Source of the DNA: Methylacidiphilales bacterium | Lineage (GTDB): Bacteria; Verrucomicrobiota; Verrucomicrobiia; Methylacidiphilales; UBA1321 | Assembly (NCBI GenBank): GCA_021272165.1 | Contig: JAJSLK010000028.1 | Coordinates: 33,829 to 97,828, forward strand | Length of the DNA stretch: 64,000 nt | Direction: 5' to 3' | Part shown: one piece after another, positions 35,513 through 44,844 of the stretch | Position numbering within the stretch: position 1 is the stretch's first letter | Layout of the letters: the number at the start of each line of letters is the position of its first letter | Made by a program: the position numbers and the translations under genes | The notes under the pieces: generated by a model | What the model saw: only the letters and a program-made list of their open reading frames with translations | Told to the model about the DNA's origin: nothing | The model's database searches: none

Positions 35513-36603
35513 AGTTTTCCGATCTCCCGGCGGCGGCGCATCAGGTAGAGGAAGAAAACCCCACCCAGCAGCCCCGTCACGATCCCCACCGGCACCTGTA
35601 CCGGATTGAACAGCAGCCGCGCGGTCGCGTCCGCGCTCATCAGCAGCGCTGGCCCCGCCAGCAGGCATCCCGTCAGCAACCGCCGGTGCAAACTCCCCAC
35701 CATGCCGCGTACCACATGGGGCACGATCAGTCCCACGAATCCAACCAGCCCCGCCACCGCCACCGACGAACCCGCCGCGATGATTGCGATCCCCGCCAGC
35801 AGAAATCGTGTGCGCTCCACCGGCTGTCCCAGCGCCTTCGCCGCCGGATCGCCCAGCGACAGCACATCCAGGTAACGCGCGCCCGAAAAGCCCAGCACGA
35901 TGGTCACCAGCGTCCACGGCGCGATCAGCCGCACCTGTTCCCAACCCGCCCCGGTCAGCGAACCCGCCGTCCAGGCCAGCGCGTTTTGCACCACGCTCAG
36001 GTCCTTCGCCAGAAAGAAAATTCCCGTCTGCAGCGATCCCGCGATTGCCGCCACAATCACCCCCGCCAGCACCAGCCGCACCGGGCTTGTCCCGTGGTTC
36101 CACGCTATCAGGTAAACAATCAGGAACGCCGCCGCGCCGCCCGCCATCGCGATCATCGGCAGGAATGGTCCCAGCGCCGGCGTAATCACCAGCACAATCA
36201 GGATTGCCAGCCCCGCGCCGGAACTCACGCCCAGCAGGTAGGGACTCGCCAGCTCGTTGCGCGTGATCGCCTGCAGGATGCTGCCCGAAAAAGCCAGGTT
36301 GATCCCCACCATCAGCCCCGCCAGCACGCGCGGCAACCGCACGTTCCACACGATCAGCGTCGTCGTCGCCAGCGGCTCCGCCTCGTGCAGCCCGAGGCTG
36401 TGCGCCGCCGACTCGCCCAAAATCAGCCGCAGCAGAACTTCCGGCCGGCCCCAGACATTTCCATCGAATAACGCCCCAAATGCCTGACGCCAGGTCATCC
36501 CGTATGACCCCGCCGTCACCTGCACCAGTGCGGCCAGCGCGATGATCGCCGCCGAAACCGCCAGCACGCCGATCAGCGCTCCGGCGTGTCTCTTAGTGGG
36601 CAT
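35509..36603 (-). CDS. FecCD-family iron-siderophore ABC permease
   Basis: 364 residues from the ATG at 36603, about ten membrane helices. NVRLPRVLAGLMVGINLAFSG is the FecCD entry block, and GFVGLIVPHVVRG is the ATPase-contact loop. It forms the inner-membrane channel with the ATPase at 34.7 kb. The start lies 11 bp inside the binding-protein gene, and the open frame continues to 36810 only as shadow. The segment between the second and third helices (LLRLILGESAAHSLGLHEAEPLA) is longer than usual. Confidence 0.93.
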   Translation of the reverse strand: MPTKRHAGALIGVLAVSAAIIALAALVQVTAGSYGMTWRQAFGALFDGNVWGRPEVLLRLILGESAAHSLGLHEAEPLATTTLIVWNVRLPRVLAGLMVGINLAFSGSILQAITRNELASPYLLGVSSGAGLAILIVLVITPALGPFLPMIAMAGGAAAFLIVYLIAWNHGTSPVRLVLAGVIVAAIAGSLQTGIFFLAKDLSVVQNALAWTAGSLTGAGWEQVRLIAPWTLVTIVLGFSGARYLDVLSLGDPAAKALGQPVERTRFLLAGIAIIAAGSSVAVAGLVGFVGLIVPHVVRGMVGSLHRRLLTGCLLAGPALLMSADATARLLFNPVQVPVGIVTGLLGGVFFLYLMRRRREIGKL

Positions 36604-37807
36604 GGTTCTCTCCGCCCTTTCCCTCCAGGATCGCTGCCACCCGGGCGCGATCAAAAAGCTGCTCCTGCGGTGGGTAATTCTGGTCATCGCGATAGGGCCC
36701 GAAAATCCCGGGATAAATCTGTTTTGCCGCCATCTCGATCTGGAACAAATAAAACACCGGTCCCTGCAACGGCGTGCCGCCGGGATAAACCTGCCCGTTG
36801 CGGAACGCATTCAATCGCTGCGCCAGCGGATCGTCCTTGAGCTGGAGCAACTGCTCATAGGTGGCCCGCGACGTCGACGACTTCGACGCCGGGTAAATCG
36901 CGAACGGCATGATCAGCACATCAGGATTGATCGCCAGCAAACCTTCCAGGTCAAGCGTCGTCCCGCGGCCCGAGTCGCCGTAGGTGCTCGCCTTGATGTC
37001 CGCGAAGGCGTCCCGCGCGCCCACATCGCGATATTGCGCCTGTCCAAATCCTCCCCGCAGCAGGCTGTAGGGCAGGAACCGCCCGTTGCTGTAAAAAATC
37101 AGCCCCACCCGCGGCCGCTGCTCCTCCGGCGGCAACTTCGCCTGGATGCTCTTCATCATCTCGTCATAGACCGCCTTCAGTTGCGTGATCCGCTCCGGCC
37201 TCCGGTAAACCTCGCCCACCTTTTCCGATAATTCCCAGAGCGTGTAAAAGGTATAGGGCTCCTTGCCTGCGTAACTGTTCTCCCGGCTGTAGCGATTCGC
37301 GAAAAATGGCGCCACATTGTGCGCGATCTCCTCCACGTCCGCCTTGCTCCATCCCCGGCTTGCCGCCAACTGCACCGGGTCAATGTGAAAAATATCGGGA
37401 TGCAGCGAATAAAGCAGCTCCTTGTCGAACATCCCTCCGGCCGGACTCGACAGATAAGTCAGCTTTTCCGGGTCGAGCCCGATATCTACACTGTTCAGCT
37501 CACGATAAAACCCATCGTAAAAATTTCCCCGGTATCCCGTCGCGATCAGCCCCCGCTCCACGCCGAGTGCCACCAGCATGTCGTTGTAATTCGCGTCCTG
37601 CGTCACGATCCGCTGCGGCACATGGTCAAAATGCACATCTCCCATCGGTGACATCGACACTACATACGAATTATCGTGAGTTGCTGAATATCTCTCCGTT
37701 GGGAAAGTCGTCCCGCCCCGCCCGCTCGTCACCAGGACGAATAACGCCAGGACTAGGGCCATGCCAGTACCCGCCACGGCGGCTGTCAGTTTGAACGTGC
37801 GGCTCAT
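36593..37807 (-). CDS. ABC transporter substrate-binding protein, iron-siderophore type
   Basis: 404 residues. A hydrophobic N-terminal segment (AVAGTGMALVLALFVLVTS) is a signal peptide or anchor without a clear lipobox Cys. The two-lobed periplasmic binding fold follows, with the start of lobe 1 at PQRIVTQDANYNDMLVALGV and the hinge region near LLYSLHPDIFHIDP. NPDVLIMPFAIYP is the usual late strand. It delivers the ferric ligand from the TonB receptor to the permease. It lies 8 bp after the methyltransferase gene. Confidence 0.87.
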   Translation of the reverse strand: MSRTFKLTAAVAGTGMALVLALFVLVTSGRGGTTFPTERYSATHDNSYVVSMSPMGDVHFDHVPQRIVTQDANYNDMLVALGVERGLIATGYRGNFYDGFYRELNSVDIGLDPEKLTYLSSPAGGMFDKELLYSLHPDIFHIDPVQLAASRGWSKADVEEIAHNVAPFFANRYSRENSYAGKEPYTFYTLWELSEKVGEVYRRPERITQLKAVYDEMMKSIQAKLPPEEQRPRVGLIFYSNGRFLPYSLLRGGFGQAQYRDVGARDAFADIKASTYGDSGRGTTLDLEGLLAINPDVLIMPFAIYPASKSSTSRATYEQLLQLKDDPLAQRLNAFRNGQVYPGGTPLQGPVFYLFQIEMAAKQIYPGIFGPYRDDQNYPPQEQLFDRARVAAILEGKGGENHAH

Positions 37808-37815
37808 GACGCGGA

Positions 37816-38559
37816 TTATTTTCGCCCAACGATAATGAAGGGCGGGCTGGGATGTACGCCCAGGCCCGGATTACGCCGAGCGAAGGCCGCTCGCGCCGCC
37901 ACCACGTCGTCCATCGGCATCCGCTGGATGTCCCGCAGCCCCACCGCCTCCAGCAGCACGATCAAATCACCCGGCGTGTGATGAACGAAGGGCAACTGTT
38001 TCAGGACATCCTCATGCCGCTTCTCCGGTTTTCGTTTCGGCTGTTTTTTCGGGCGCACGGTCCGTTTTTTGAGGCCCACCGTTTTGTCGTGACCGATCAG
38101 CACGATCGTCCCTCCCGTCCGCAGCAGTTCCACCCAGCGCCGCACCGCATAGCCCGGATGCGGCAGCGTGAATAGCACGAACCGGCTCGAAATCACATCG
38201 AACCGGCGATGCACGAACGGCGGCGCTTCCGCGTCCCCTTCCTGGAAATCAACCGCCAGTCCCCGGTTTGCCGCCGCCGCGCGGCCCGCCTCCAGCATCC
38301 CCGGTGAAAAATCGATTCCCGTCGAAAAATAACCCAGCTCCGCCCAGAGTTGCGCGATGGTTCCCGGCCCCGTGCCGAGATCGAGCGCATGTCCGACGCG
38401 CCCGCCTGCCGTCGCGTGCTGCAGCGCCGACAGCCACGCCTTGCGGCAGACCGGATCGTTGAACTCGGCGTTGAGGTTCGACTGCACCCAGCCCTCCACC
38501 CGTTCCCGGCGGCTCCAGCGTTCGCGAATCGCAGTCTTCAGTTGGTTCGATGGGCTCAT
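37816..38559 (-). CDS. class I SAM-dependent methyltransferase
   Basis: 247 residues from the ATG at 38559, which overlaps the TonB receptor stop (TGATG). The SAM site LDLGTGPGTIAQLW with the acidic strand end TGIDFSPGML is clear. A Lys/Arg-rich insert (KKRTVRPKKQPKRKPEKR) lies at about 165-182. Its place within an iron-uptake operon suggests it modifies a siderophore or the corrinoid/haem-like ligand, or has a regulatory role; the substrate cannot be told. Confidence 0.85.
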   Translation of the reverse strand: MSPSNQLKTAIRERWSRRERVEGWVQSNLNAEFNDPVCRKAWLSALQHATAGGRVGHALDLGTGPGTIAQLWAELGYFSTGIDFSPGMLEAGRAAAANRGLAVDFQEGDAEAPPFVHRRFDVISSRFVLFTLPHPGYAVRRWVELLRTGGTIVLIGHDKTVGLKKRTVRPKKQPKRKPEKRHEDVLKQLPFVHHTPGDLIVLLEAVGLRDIQRMPMDDVVAARAAFARRNPGLGVHPSPPFIIVGRK

Positions 38560-40724
38560 CAGAAAATCAGGCTGCATCGGCCCAGCACGCTCAGCGGTGT
38601 TCCCGGTTCCACGCTACCCGCGCTCGACGACGATTCATAGTAGGTCTTGTCCAGCAGGTTGAAAATGTTCACCTGCACATGCACCTCCTGCCCCGTCGGC
38701 AGATTAAATGTATACCACGCTCCCGCATCCACCCGCGCAAAGCCCGGCAGATAAAAGCTGTCCTTGCTGTCGCCCGCCTCCCGGTCACGCGCGAAAACTC
38801 CCGCCCCCAGGCCGAAATTCTTCAACGCCCCGTTCTGGAACGTGTAATTCAGCCACAGGCTTCCGCTGTTCTCCGGAATGTTCAGGAACGACGCCCCCAC
38901 CGGCAGGCTGGTCGACTTGACCACCGTCGTATCGCAATAGGCATAATTGCCGATCACCTGCAGTTCCGGCGTGAGTTGGCCGCTCAAGTCCAGCTCCACC
39001 CCCTGGCTGCGCATCGTCCCGCCGTCCAGGCTGAACCCGGGATGGGCCACATCCGCGATCGCCACGTGGTCCTTCGTGATCTCATACGCCGCCGTCGTCA
39101 TGGTCAGGCGCTTGTCCAGGAACGAAAACTTCAGCCCCGCCTCCTCCTGCAGCCCGGTTGTCGGCTGCAACGGCCCGCCGCTGTAGGTCAGGTTGCTTCC
39201 TGCCGTGTTCGGGTTGAACGACCGGCAGATGTTCACGTAGGGCGACACCCACGGCGTCAGATCATAGAGCAGGCCCGCCCGTCCGTTCGGACCCGTGTCC
39301 TCCTGTTTATAGACCATCCCATTTGACCACGATAAATAATACTGGTTCACATAATCGATCCGTCCGCCGAGCAGAAAATGCAGCCGGTCGTCCAGCGCAT
39401 CCATCTGGTCCTGGAGATAACCGGCCACTCCCTGTGTCAGCGTGTGCTGCTCGGCCACGCCCGGTATCGGATCGTAATTTCCCGAGGGATAAACCGGATC
39501 GAAGATATTGATCACCGGCAGCTTCATGTCCACCAGCCGGTCGTAAAAATAATCATTCCGGCTCAGTTCCGTGCCGATGAGAATCTGGTGCTTGGTCGGC
39601 CCCAGGTCAAATTTCCACAGCGCATCGGTCAGCAAATCGAACTGCCAGTTGTGGAATGATGACGCATCGTAATAGGGCGCAATCGTATTCGCCGCGCTCA
39701 CCGTCGACCACCGGATCGCATCATCCTTGCCATCGAAATAATGCATCAGGAATTTCGCGCGCAGCTTCAGGTCGGACGACACGTCATGCTCGAAATCGAT
39801 CCCATGTATCAGGTCATCGATCTGCTGCGAGTTATGCGCGGGTCCGGCCAGGTTCCGCGAGATCGGTCCCACCGGCGTCCCCGTGTAACTGAACACCACG
39901 CCGTTGTCCTGCGGCCGTTCCAGATGCTGATACCAGGTCCAGAACGTCAGTCGCGTGTCCTGGGAAAGATTGTAGGTGAGGCTCGGTCCGAAAAATTCCG
40001 ATCGCTGATGCAGAAAGTCGCGGAATGAAAAATTATTCTGGTAGGCCGCCTCCACCCGGTAGGCCATGTCCTGATTGATCGCTCCCGTCGAATCCATCTC
40101 TGCCCGGTAGAAATTATAGCTCCCAAATTCCACCGCGAATTCCGAGTAGGGCGTGAGCTGCGGCAGCTTCGGAATCACGTTGATCAATCCCCCCGGCTCG
40201 ACCGCCCCATAAAGCGATGATGACGGCCCCTTCAGCACCTCCACCTGCTCCACCCCGATCAGGTCCACCGTCGGCATCGTGTAAAGATTCACGCTGTCGA
40301 TTGACAACAGCTGCGAAAATCCGCGAATGTAAGCCGTCTCGAACTGGATCCCATTCCCTTCCGTCTTCATCGGCGCCACGCTGCTCACATTACGGGAGAC
40401 GTCCTTCAGCCGCACCACGTTCTGGTCCTTGATCACCTGGTTGGGCACCACCTGAATGCCCAGAGGCGTCTCGCCGATTGGCGTGTCGGTTCGCGTGGCG
40501 GTTTGCGCGTTGGTCACCGTGTAACCCAGATCGATCTTTCGCGACACCAGCACCCCCGGTTCGTTGGTATCTATCGTTGCGGGCGGTGCCGGTTTTACGG
40601 GAGCATTATTGGTCGTCTGGGCAAAAAGCGGCCATAGTCCTCCCCAGAAAATGATCACGATCAGAACATTCCGGCGTCGCACCTGATCCAGGATGGAAGA
40701 AGAGGTGGACCCATAAATTGACAT
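38559..40724 (-). CDS. TonB-dependent siderophore receptor
   Basis: About 721 residues. A long positively charged start (DQVRRRNVLIVIIFWGGLWPLFAQ) gives the signal peptide. The plug domain shows TPLGIQVVPNQVIKDQN, YIRGFSQ and GVEQVEVLKGPSSSLYG. The rest is a 22-strand barrel, with the last strands ending in Phe (LGRCSLIF) as needed for BAM insertion. A TonB box is not clear. It imports a ferric siderophore and is the first gene of the five-gene iron operon. Start choices are the ATG at 40724 or 40736; TTG at 40748 is less likely. Confidence 0.92.
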   Translation of the reverse strand: MSIYGSTSSSILDQVRRRNVLIVIIFWGGLWPLFAQTTNNAPVKPAPPATIDTNEPGVLVSRKIDLGYTVTNAQTATRTDTPIGETPLGIQVVPNQVIKDQNVVRLKDVSRNVSSVAPMKTEGNGIQFETAYIRGFSQLLSIDSVNLYTMPTVDLIGVEQVEVLKGPSSSLYGAVEPGGLINVIPKLPQLTPYSEFAVEFGSYNFYRAEMDSTGAINQDMAYRVEAAYQNNFSFRDFLHQRSEFFGPSLTYNLSQDTRLTFWTWYQHLERPQDNGVVFSYTGTPVGPISRNLAGPAHNSQQIDDLIHGIDFEHDVSSDLKLRAKFLMHYFDGKDDAIRWSTVSAANTIAPYYDASSFHNWQFDLLTDALWKFDLGPTKHQILIGTELSRNDYFYDRLVDMKLPVINIFDPVYPSGNYDPIPGVAEQHTLTQGVAGYLQDQMDALDDRLHFLLGGRIDYVNQYYLSWSNGMVYKQEDTGPNGRAGLLYDLTPWVSPYVNICRSFNPNTAGSNLTYSGGPLQPTTGLQEEAGLKFSFLDKRLTMTTAAYEITKDHVAIADVAHPGFSLDGGTMRSQGVELDLSGQLTPELQVIGNYAYCDTTVVKSTSLPVGASFLNIPENSGSLWLNYTFQNGALKNFGLGAGVFARDREAGDSKDSFYLPGFARVDAGAWYTFNLPTGQEVHVQVNIFNLLDKTYYESSSSAGSVEPGTPLSVLGRCSLIF

Positions 40725-40765
40725 TTTTGATTCCATTTGAAGAATCAATAGCCAGCGTAAAAATC

Positions 40766-40799
40766 GATAAGAATGACTGTTTTGGCATAATCATTGTCA
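40766..40799. promoter_or_regulatory. candidate Fur-like or AraC operator between the divergent iron genes
   Basis: In the 98 bp between the TonB receptor and the AraC gene, GATAAGAATGA (40766-40776) faces an inverted ATAATCATTGTC (40787-40798). The second arm matches 11 of 12 bases of one half of the classical Fur consensus. This suggests iron control, but the full site is imperfect and an AraC site is equally possible. Confidence 0.35.
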
Positions 40800-40822
40800 G
40801 TTTTGATCGCCGTTTTTCCCTC

Positions 40823-42898
40823 ATGGACTTCTATTCCGATATCCACTTTGTCGCCGCCGACATTCTTCCCAACTGCCTTCTGCGCATCAACACCCGCTAC
40901 GCCGATTTCTATAATCTTCACTTCCTCCTGCGCGGCCGCATGGAATTCGGCATCGACGAAAAACCGCGCCTGGTCCTCTCCCAACCCTCGCTCTTCTGGC
41001 ATCACCCGCGTCATTCCTATCAATACGGCCCCGTCGATGCCGACGGCTGGCATCATTTCTGGGTCAGCTTTCGCGGCCCGCGCGCCCAGCGCATCATGGA
41101 AAGAGGCTTTATGCCGCTTTCGCCCAAGGGCTACCTCCCCATCCGTCAAACCATGCAGATGCAGGACGAGTTCGGCGGCCTCATCGAGCTCGTCCGCCGC
41201 AACAAAAGCCACGAACATCCCCGCGCCGTCGCCCTGCTTGAATCGATCCTGGCCGTTGCCTGGGAGGACCGCCATGGCGGCCAGGAGCGCGTCCATCCCG
41301 AGTACAAGGTCATCGCCGACGCTGTTACCTATCTCCAAAAAAATCTCTATGTCGAGCCCGACTGGGATGAGCTCTCCCAGCGCGCCGGCATGTCCTACAG
41401 CAAATTCCGCCGCCTCTTCCGCGAGCTCGAAAAGGAAAGTCCCCACGGCTATTTTCTTCGCTGCCGCATGAGGGTCGCCGCCGAGCTCCTCCGCAACTCC
41501 AGCCTCACCGTCAAGGACGTCGCTTACCGCTTCGGCTACGACGACGTCGCCCAGTTCTCCAAGCTCTTCAAGCAAAAGATCGGTCTCCCTCCCGGCCAGT
41601 TTCGCGGTCGCCTTCTCGAGACCGCATCGGGCGAAGCCGCCGCCGTTGCGCTCGCCCACAGCTCAACGTCAGGCAGGATAAATCTCGACGCGCGCGCGCC
41701 GCTCGATGATTCTTCCCGTGGTTATCCTTACGCTTCGTATATGAAACGCTCCACCTTCCTCCGCCTCATTCTCGGCGGAGTCGGTTCCCTCGGTCTCAAC
41801 GACCGCGCCCTTCAGGCCGCTTCACTTCCCGCGCCCGAACCCATCCATCCACCGCCACCCGCCCGCGACCGCTCGCTCCAGCTCGAGATTGAACACGCCA
41901 TCGAAAAAGGCCTCTACTCCCTCGTCGGGCAGCAAAAGCCCGCCGGCTTCTGGTCCACCATGGACACCCCCGGCCCCACCGGCCTTGTCCTCACCGCCTT
42001 CGTCAAGGAACCTACCGGCCTCGTCCGCGCTCATCCGCCCGAATTCATCAACAAAGGCTACGACTTCCTCCTCCAGTGCCAGCAACCTGATGGCGGCATC
42101 TATCTCAAGGGCCTCGCCAACTACAGCACCGCTATCGCCATTCTGGCCCTCATGGCCGCCGATCCCGAGGCCTATGCCTCCGTCATCCAGCGCGCCCGCA
42201 TCTTCCTCGTCGGCCAGCAGGCCAATTTCCCTCCCGGCTCGGAAGGCGACTCCTACAACGGCGGCATCGGCTATGGCGACAAAAGCCTCAGCTTTGATGT
42301 CTCCAACACCTCCTTCGCACTCGAGGCCCTCCGCGAAACCCGCGCCATGGCCGACAGCCACACCATGGCCGGCCGCGATCTCGACTGGAATGCCGCCGTC
42401 AACTTCTTCCAGCGTTGCCAGAACCTCCCTTCCCACAATCCGCAGAGCTGGGTCAAGGGCGACCAAAAAAACCTCGGCGGCTTCGTCTACGATCCCCTCA
42501 ACCGCAAGAACCTCCTCTCCTACGGCAGCATCAGCTACGCCGGTCTCCTCAGTTACATCCACGCCGATTTGAAAAAAGACGATCCCCGGGTCTCCGCCGT
42601 CCATAACTGGCTCCGGCAAAACTACACCCTCGAGGAAAACCCCGGCATGGGCTCCGACGGCCTCTACTATTATTATCACATGATGGCCAAGTCCCTCTCC
42701 GCGTTCGGCGAGGAAACCCTCACCCTGGCCGACGGCAAACAGGTCGTTTGGTCCAGCGAACTTGCCCTTAAACTCATTAACCTCCAGCAGGCCGACGGCT
42801 CCTGGGTCAACACCAGCGGCCGCTGGTGGGAAAAAGACCCTGTCCTCGTCACCTCCTATGCCGTCCGGGCCCTCGAAATACTTCATTCCCAGGTCTGA
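40823..42898 (+). CDS. AraC regulator fused in frame to a prenyltransferase/squalene-cyclase-repeat protein
   Basis: One uninterrupted frame of 691 codons. Residues 1-270 are an AraC-family regulator: cupin-type sensor (NLHFLLRGRMEFGI, FWHHPRHSYQY) and HTH pair (WDELSQRAGMSYSKFRRLF; VKDVAYRFGYDDVAQFSKLF). Residues 271-306 are linker. At residue 307 (ATG at 41741) a signal-peptide-like stretch begins (MKRSTFLRLILGGVGSLGL). Residues 340-691 have alpha/alpha-barrel repeats with QW-like motifs (QQPDGGIYLKGLANYSTAIA, GGIGYGDKSLSFDVSNTSFA, LQQADGSWVNTSGRWW). Most likely two ancestral genes joined by loss of the AraC stop. The AraC part probably controls the divergent iron operon. Confidence 0.8.
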   Translation: MDFYSDIHFVAADILPNCLLRINTRYADFYNLHFLLRGRMEFGIDEKPRLVLSQPSLFWHHPRHSYQYGPVDADGWHHFWVSFRGPRAQRIMERGFMPLSPKGYLPIRQTMQMQDEFGGLIELVRRNKSHEHPRAVALLESILAVAWEDRHGGQERVHPEYKVIADAVTYLQKNLYVEPDWDELSQRAGMSYSKFRRLFRELEKESPHGYFLRCRMRVAAELLRNSSLTVKDVAYRFGYDDVAQFSKLFKQKIGLPPGQFRGRLLETASGEAAAVALAHSSTSGRINLDARAPLDDSSRGYPYASYMKRSTFLRLILGGVGSLGLNDRALQAASLPAPEPIHPPPPARDRSLQLEIEHAIEKGLYSLVGQQKPAGFWSTMDTPGPTGLVLTAFVKEPTGLVRAHPPEFINKGYDFLLQCQQPDGGIYLKGLANYSTAIAILALMAADPEAYASVIQRARIFLVGQQANFPPGSEGDSYNGGIGYGDKSLSFDVSNTSFALEALRETRAMADSHTMAGRDLDWNAAVNFFQRCQNLPSHNPQSWVKGDQKNLGGFVYDPLNRKNLLSYGSISYAGLLSYIHADLKKDDPRVSAVHNWLRQNYTLEENPGMGSDGLYYYYHMMAKSLSAFGEETLTLADGKQVVWSSELALKLINLQQADGSWVNTSGRWWEKDPVLVTSYAVRALEILHSQV

Positions 42899-43055
42899 CG
42901 GACGACTTCTCAATAAAGATATTCGGAAAAAACCCTGGGCCAACTTTGCCCAAAACTTGCTTTGGCGAGATGCGATAGACAGAATTTTGAAGCTGTACCA
43001 CTAACCCTCGACGGTTGCCTTTGCCTTGGCTTGGCTGGGACGATAGAATGCGCCG

Positions 43056-44696
43056 GTGACCTCGGTTACCGATTTCAAGCCCGCTGACTCCTCTTCGAAA
43101 AAAAACGGAACCGAACTCCCTTGGGCCGGTTGGATTTGTCTCCTCCTCGCCGGGGTCATTGTCCTCCATCCGCTCTCCTATACTTGGAATGCCCTCGCCA
43201 CTTATGCCTTCGGCTGGTGGGTCCCCCTCCTCGCCCTCATCCTTTGTTCGGAACGCTGGTCCACCCGCCCCGTTCCCGAATCCTCGGCCCGCCCCTTTTC
43301 GCTCGTCCCTTTCATCCTCATCTGGTCCTTCCTCTTCCTCTGCTTCCGCCTTCCTCTTGAATCCTCCTTTGCCTCTCGCCCCCTCCTTACCGCTTGCACC
43401 TTCCTTTACCTCGGGGCCCTTTTCTACTGGCTCTCCATTTACGGCGGCAAAAACTGGATCCGCCATTTTGCCTTTCCCGTCCTCTTCCTCCTTCTCTGCG
43501 TCCCCTGGCCCACCGCCATCGAAATGCCCCTCGTTCAGGGTCTCGAACGGATCAACGCCTGGCTCGTTGCTCAATTTCTCGTCATCGCCCTCTTCATCCC
43601 CGCCCAGGCCAACGCCAATATCATTGCCCTGCCCCACTCCGTTCTCGGCATCGAGGAAGCCTGCAGCGGTGTCCGCTCTCTCCAGGCCGCCATTATGATC
43701 GGCTTCCTTCTCGGCGAGCTCTACCGCTTCGTCTGGTCGCGTCGCCTCTTCCTCGTCGGACTTGCCATTACTCTCGCCCTCTTCGGCAATTTCCTTCGCA
43801 CCCTCTTCCTCGCCCTTCTCGCCTATTACCAGGGCATCTCCGTCATGAACCGGTGGCACGATTCCGCCGGGGCCTTCATCCTCATCTTCACTTCCGTCAC
43901 CATCTGGCTCCTCTGCCATTTTCTCCATCGCCGCCGGCCTCACGTCGCGCCCGCCGCCGTCGCTGTCCCTCCTCCTCCATCATCGCGCCTCATCCCCGCG
44001 CAACGCTTCGCTGTCGGCATTCTCATCGCCGCTTTCCTCGTCGAGGCCGCCACCGAAGGCTGGTACGCCTGGAAGGAACGCCATGTCGCCAGCTATCCCA
44101 CCTGGACCGCCCTCGCCCCCGCTCCCGGCCGCCGCGAAATCGAAATTCCCAAGGACACCTCCGACCTCCTCAAATACGACTTTGGCCGCCAGGTCGAATG
44201 GACCGACGAACAAGGCTGGGACTGGACCGCCTACTGGTTCCGCTACCATCCCAATCCCTGGGGCGCCGCCGTCTTTCAAAGCCATAACCCCGACCAATGC
44301 CTTCCCGCTATCGGCTATAAAAAAATCGCCGACGAGGAACCCTTTGATGTCCAGGCCCAGGATATCCGGTTGCGCGTTTGGCCCGAAGTCTACCTCTCGG
44401 ATAGCACGAAGATTTACGTTTTCTGGATGGTCTACGGCAACCGCTCTAATTTCCCCGTCGAGCAGGCCGTCCTCCAGCCTTACCAGAAATTCAGCACCAA
44501 ATTCTCCGACTATCTCGCCAGCATTTATCAGGGCCGTCGCGGTTCCACGTCCGAGATGGAATCACTCGAAGTCGTCATCGCCGGGCCGGCCGACTATACT
44601 TCTGCCAAGGCCGCCTACCTTGCCGAATTGCCCAAAATGATTGTTCCCGACACAAATTCAGCCGCATCTGAAGCCAAAGCCACAGCCCATCCGTGA
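43056..44696 (+). CDS. exosortase with fused EpsI-like C-terminal domain
   Basis: 546 residues, start GTG. Residues 20-300 form about eight membrane helices with the exosortase catalytic residues: Cys in EEACSGVRSLQA, Arg in GNFLRTLFLALL and His in RWHDSAGAF. Residues 330-530 form an EpsI-like periplasmic domain (SHNPDQCLPAIGYKKI). Exosortase cleaves PEP-CTERM tails for export and surface attachment. A PEP-CTERM protein is encoded 1 kb downstream. The fused EpsI domain agrees with the exosortase subtypes that carry it. Two small membrane genes follow. Confidence 0.93.
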   Translation: MTSVTDFKPADSSSKKNGTELPWAGWICLLLAGVIVLHPLSYTWNALATYAFGWWVPLLALILCSERWSTRPVPESSARPFSLVPFILIWSFLFLCFRLPLESSFASRPLLTACTFLYLGALFYWLSIYGGKNWIRHFAFPVLFLLLCVPWPTAIEMPLVQGLERINAWLVAQFLVIALFIPAQANANIIALPHSVLGIEEACSGVRSLQAAIMIGFLLGELYRFVWSRRLFLVGLAITLALFGNFLRTLFLALLAYYQGISVMNRWHDSAGAFILIFTSVTIWLLCHFLHRRRPHVAPAAVAVPPPPSSRLIPAQRFAVGILIAAFLVEAATEGWYAWKERHVASYPTWTALAPAPGRREIEIPKDTSDLLKYDFGRQVEWTDEQGWDWTAYWFRYHPNPWGAAVFQSHNPDQCLPAIGYKKIADEEPFDVQAQDIRLRVWPEVYLSDSTKIYVFWMVYGNRSNFPVEQAVLQPYQKFSTKFSDYLASIYQGRRGSTSEMESLEVVIAGPADYTSAKAAYLAELPKMIVPDTNSAASEAKATAHP

Positions 44697-44770
44697 CCGG
44701 AACGTGAACTTCTGCTTTTGTTTCTTGTTCCTGGCGTAAAACTTTCACTCTCCTGACAGATACTTTTTGC

Positions 44771-44804
44771 CTGTCGCCGAAATCCAAGTAGCATCAGGCG
44801 ACAG
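44771..44804 (+). promoter_or_regulatory. hairpin in the leader of the small membrane gene pair
   Basis: CTGTCGCC (44771-44778) pairs exactly with GGCGACAG (44797-44804) around an 18-nt loop. It sits 40 nt before the ATG at 44845. No T tract follows, so it is more like a leader structure than a terminator. Role unknown. Confidence 0.3.
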
Positions 44805-44844
44805 CACTTTCGGCATTGGCGATACGTTCTAACTTTTCACTTTC

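Noticed and set aside
34673..36349. 558-codon frame extending the ABC ATPase upstream
   Set aside because: Residues before the GTG at 35512 are Gly/Ala/Arg-rich out-of-frame permease sequence; the GTGA overlap marks the true start.
41822..43943. Long minus-strand frames (373 and 364 codons) opposite the prenyltransferase-repeat and exosortase genes
   Set aside because: Glu/Gly/Asp-rich low-complexity shadows caused by the strongly NNC-biased genes on the plus strand.
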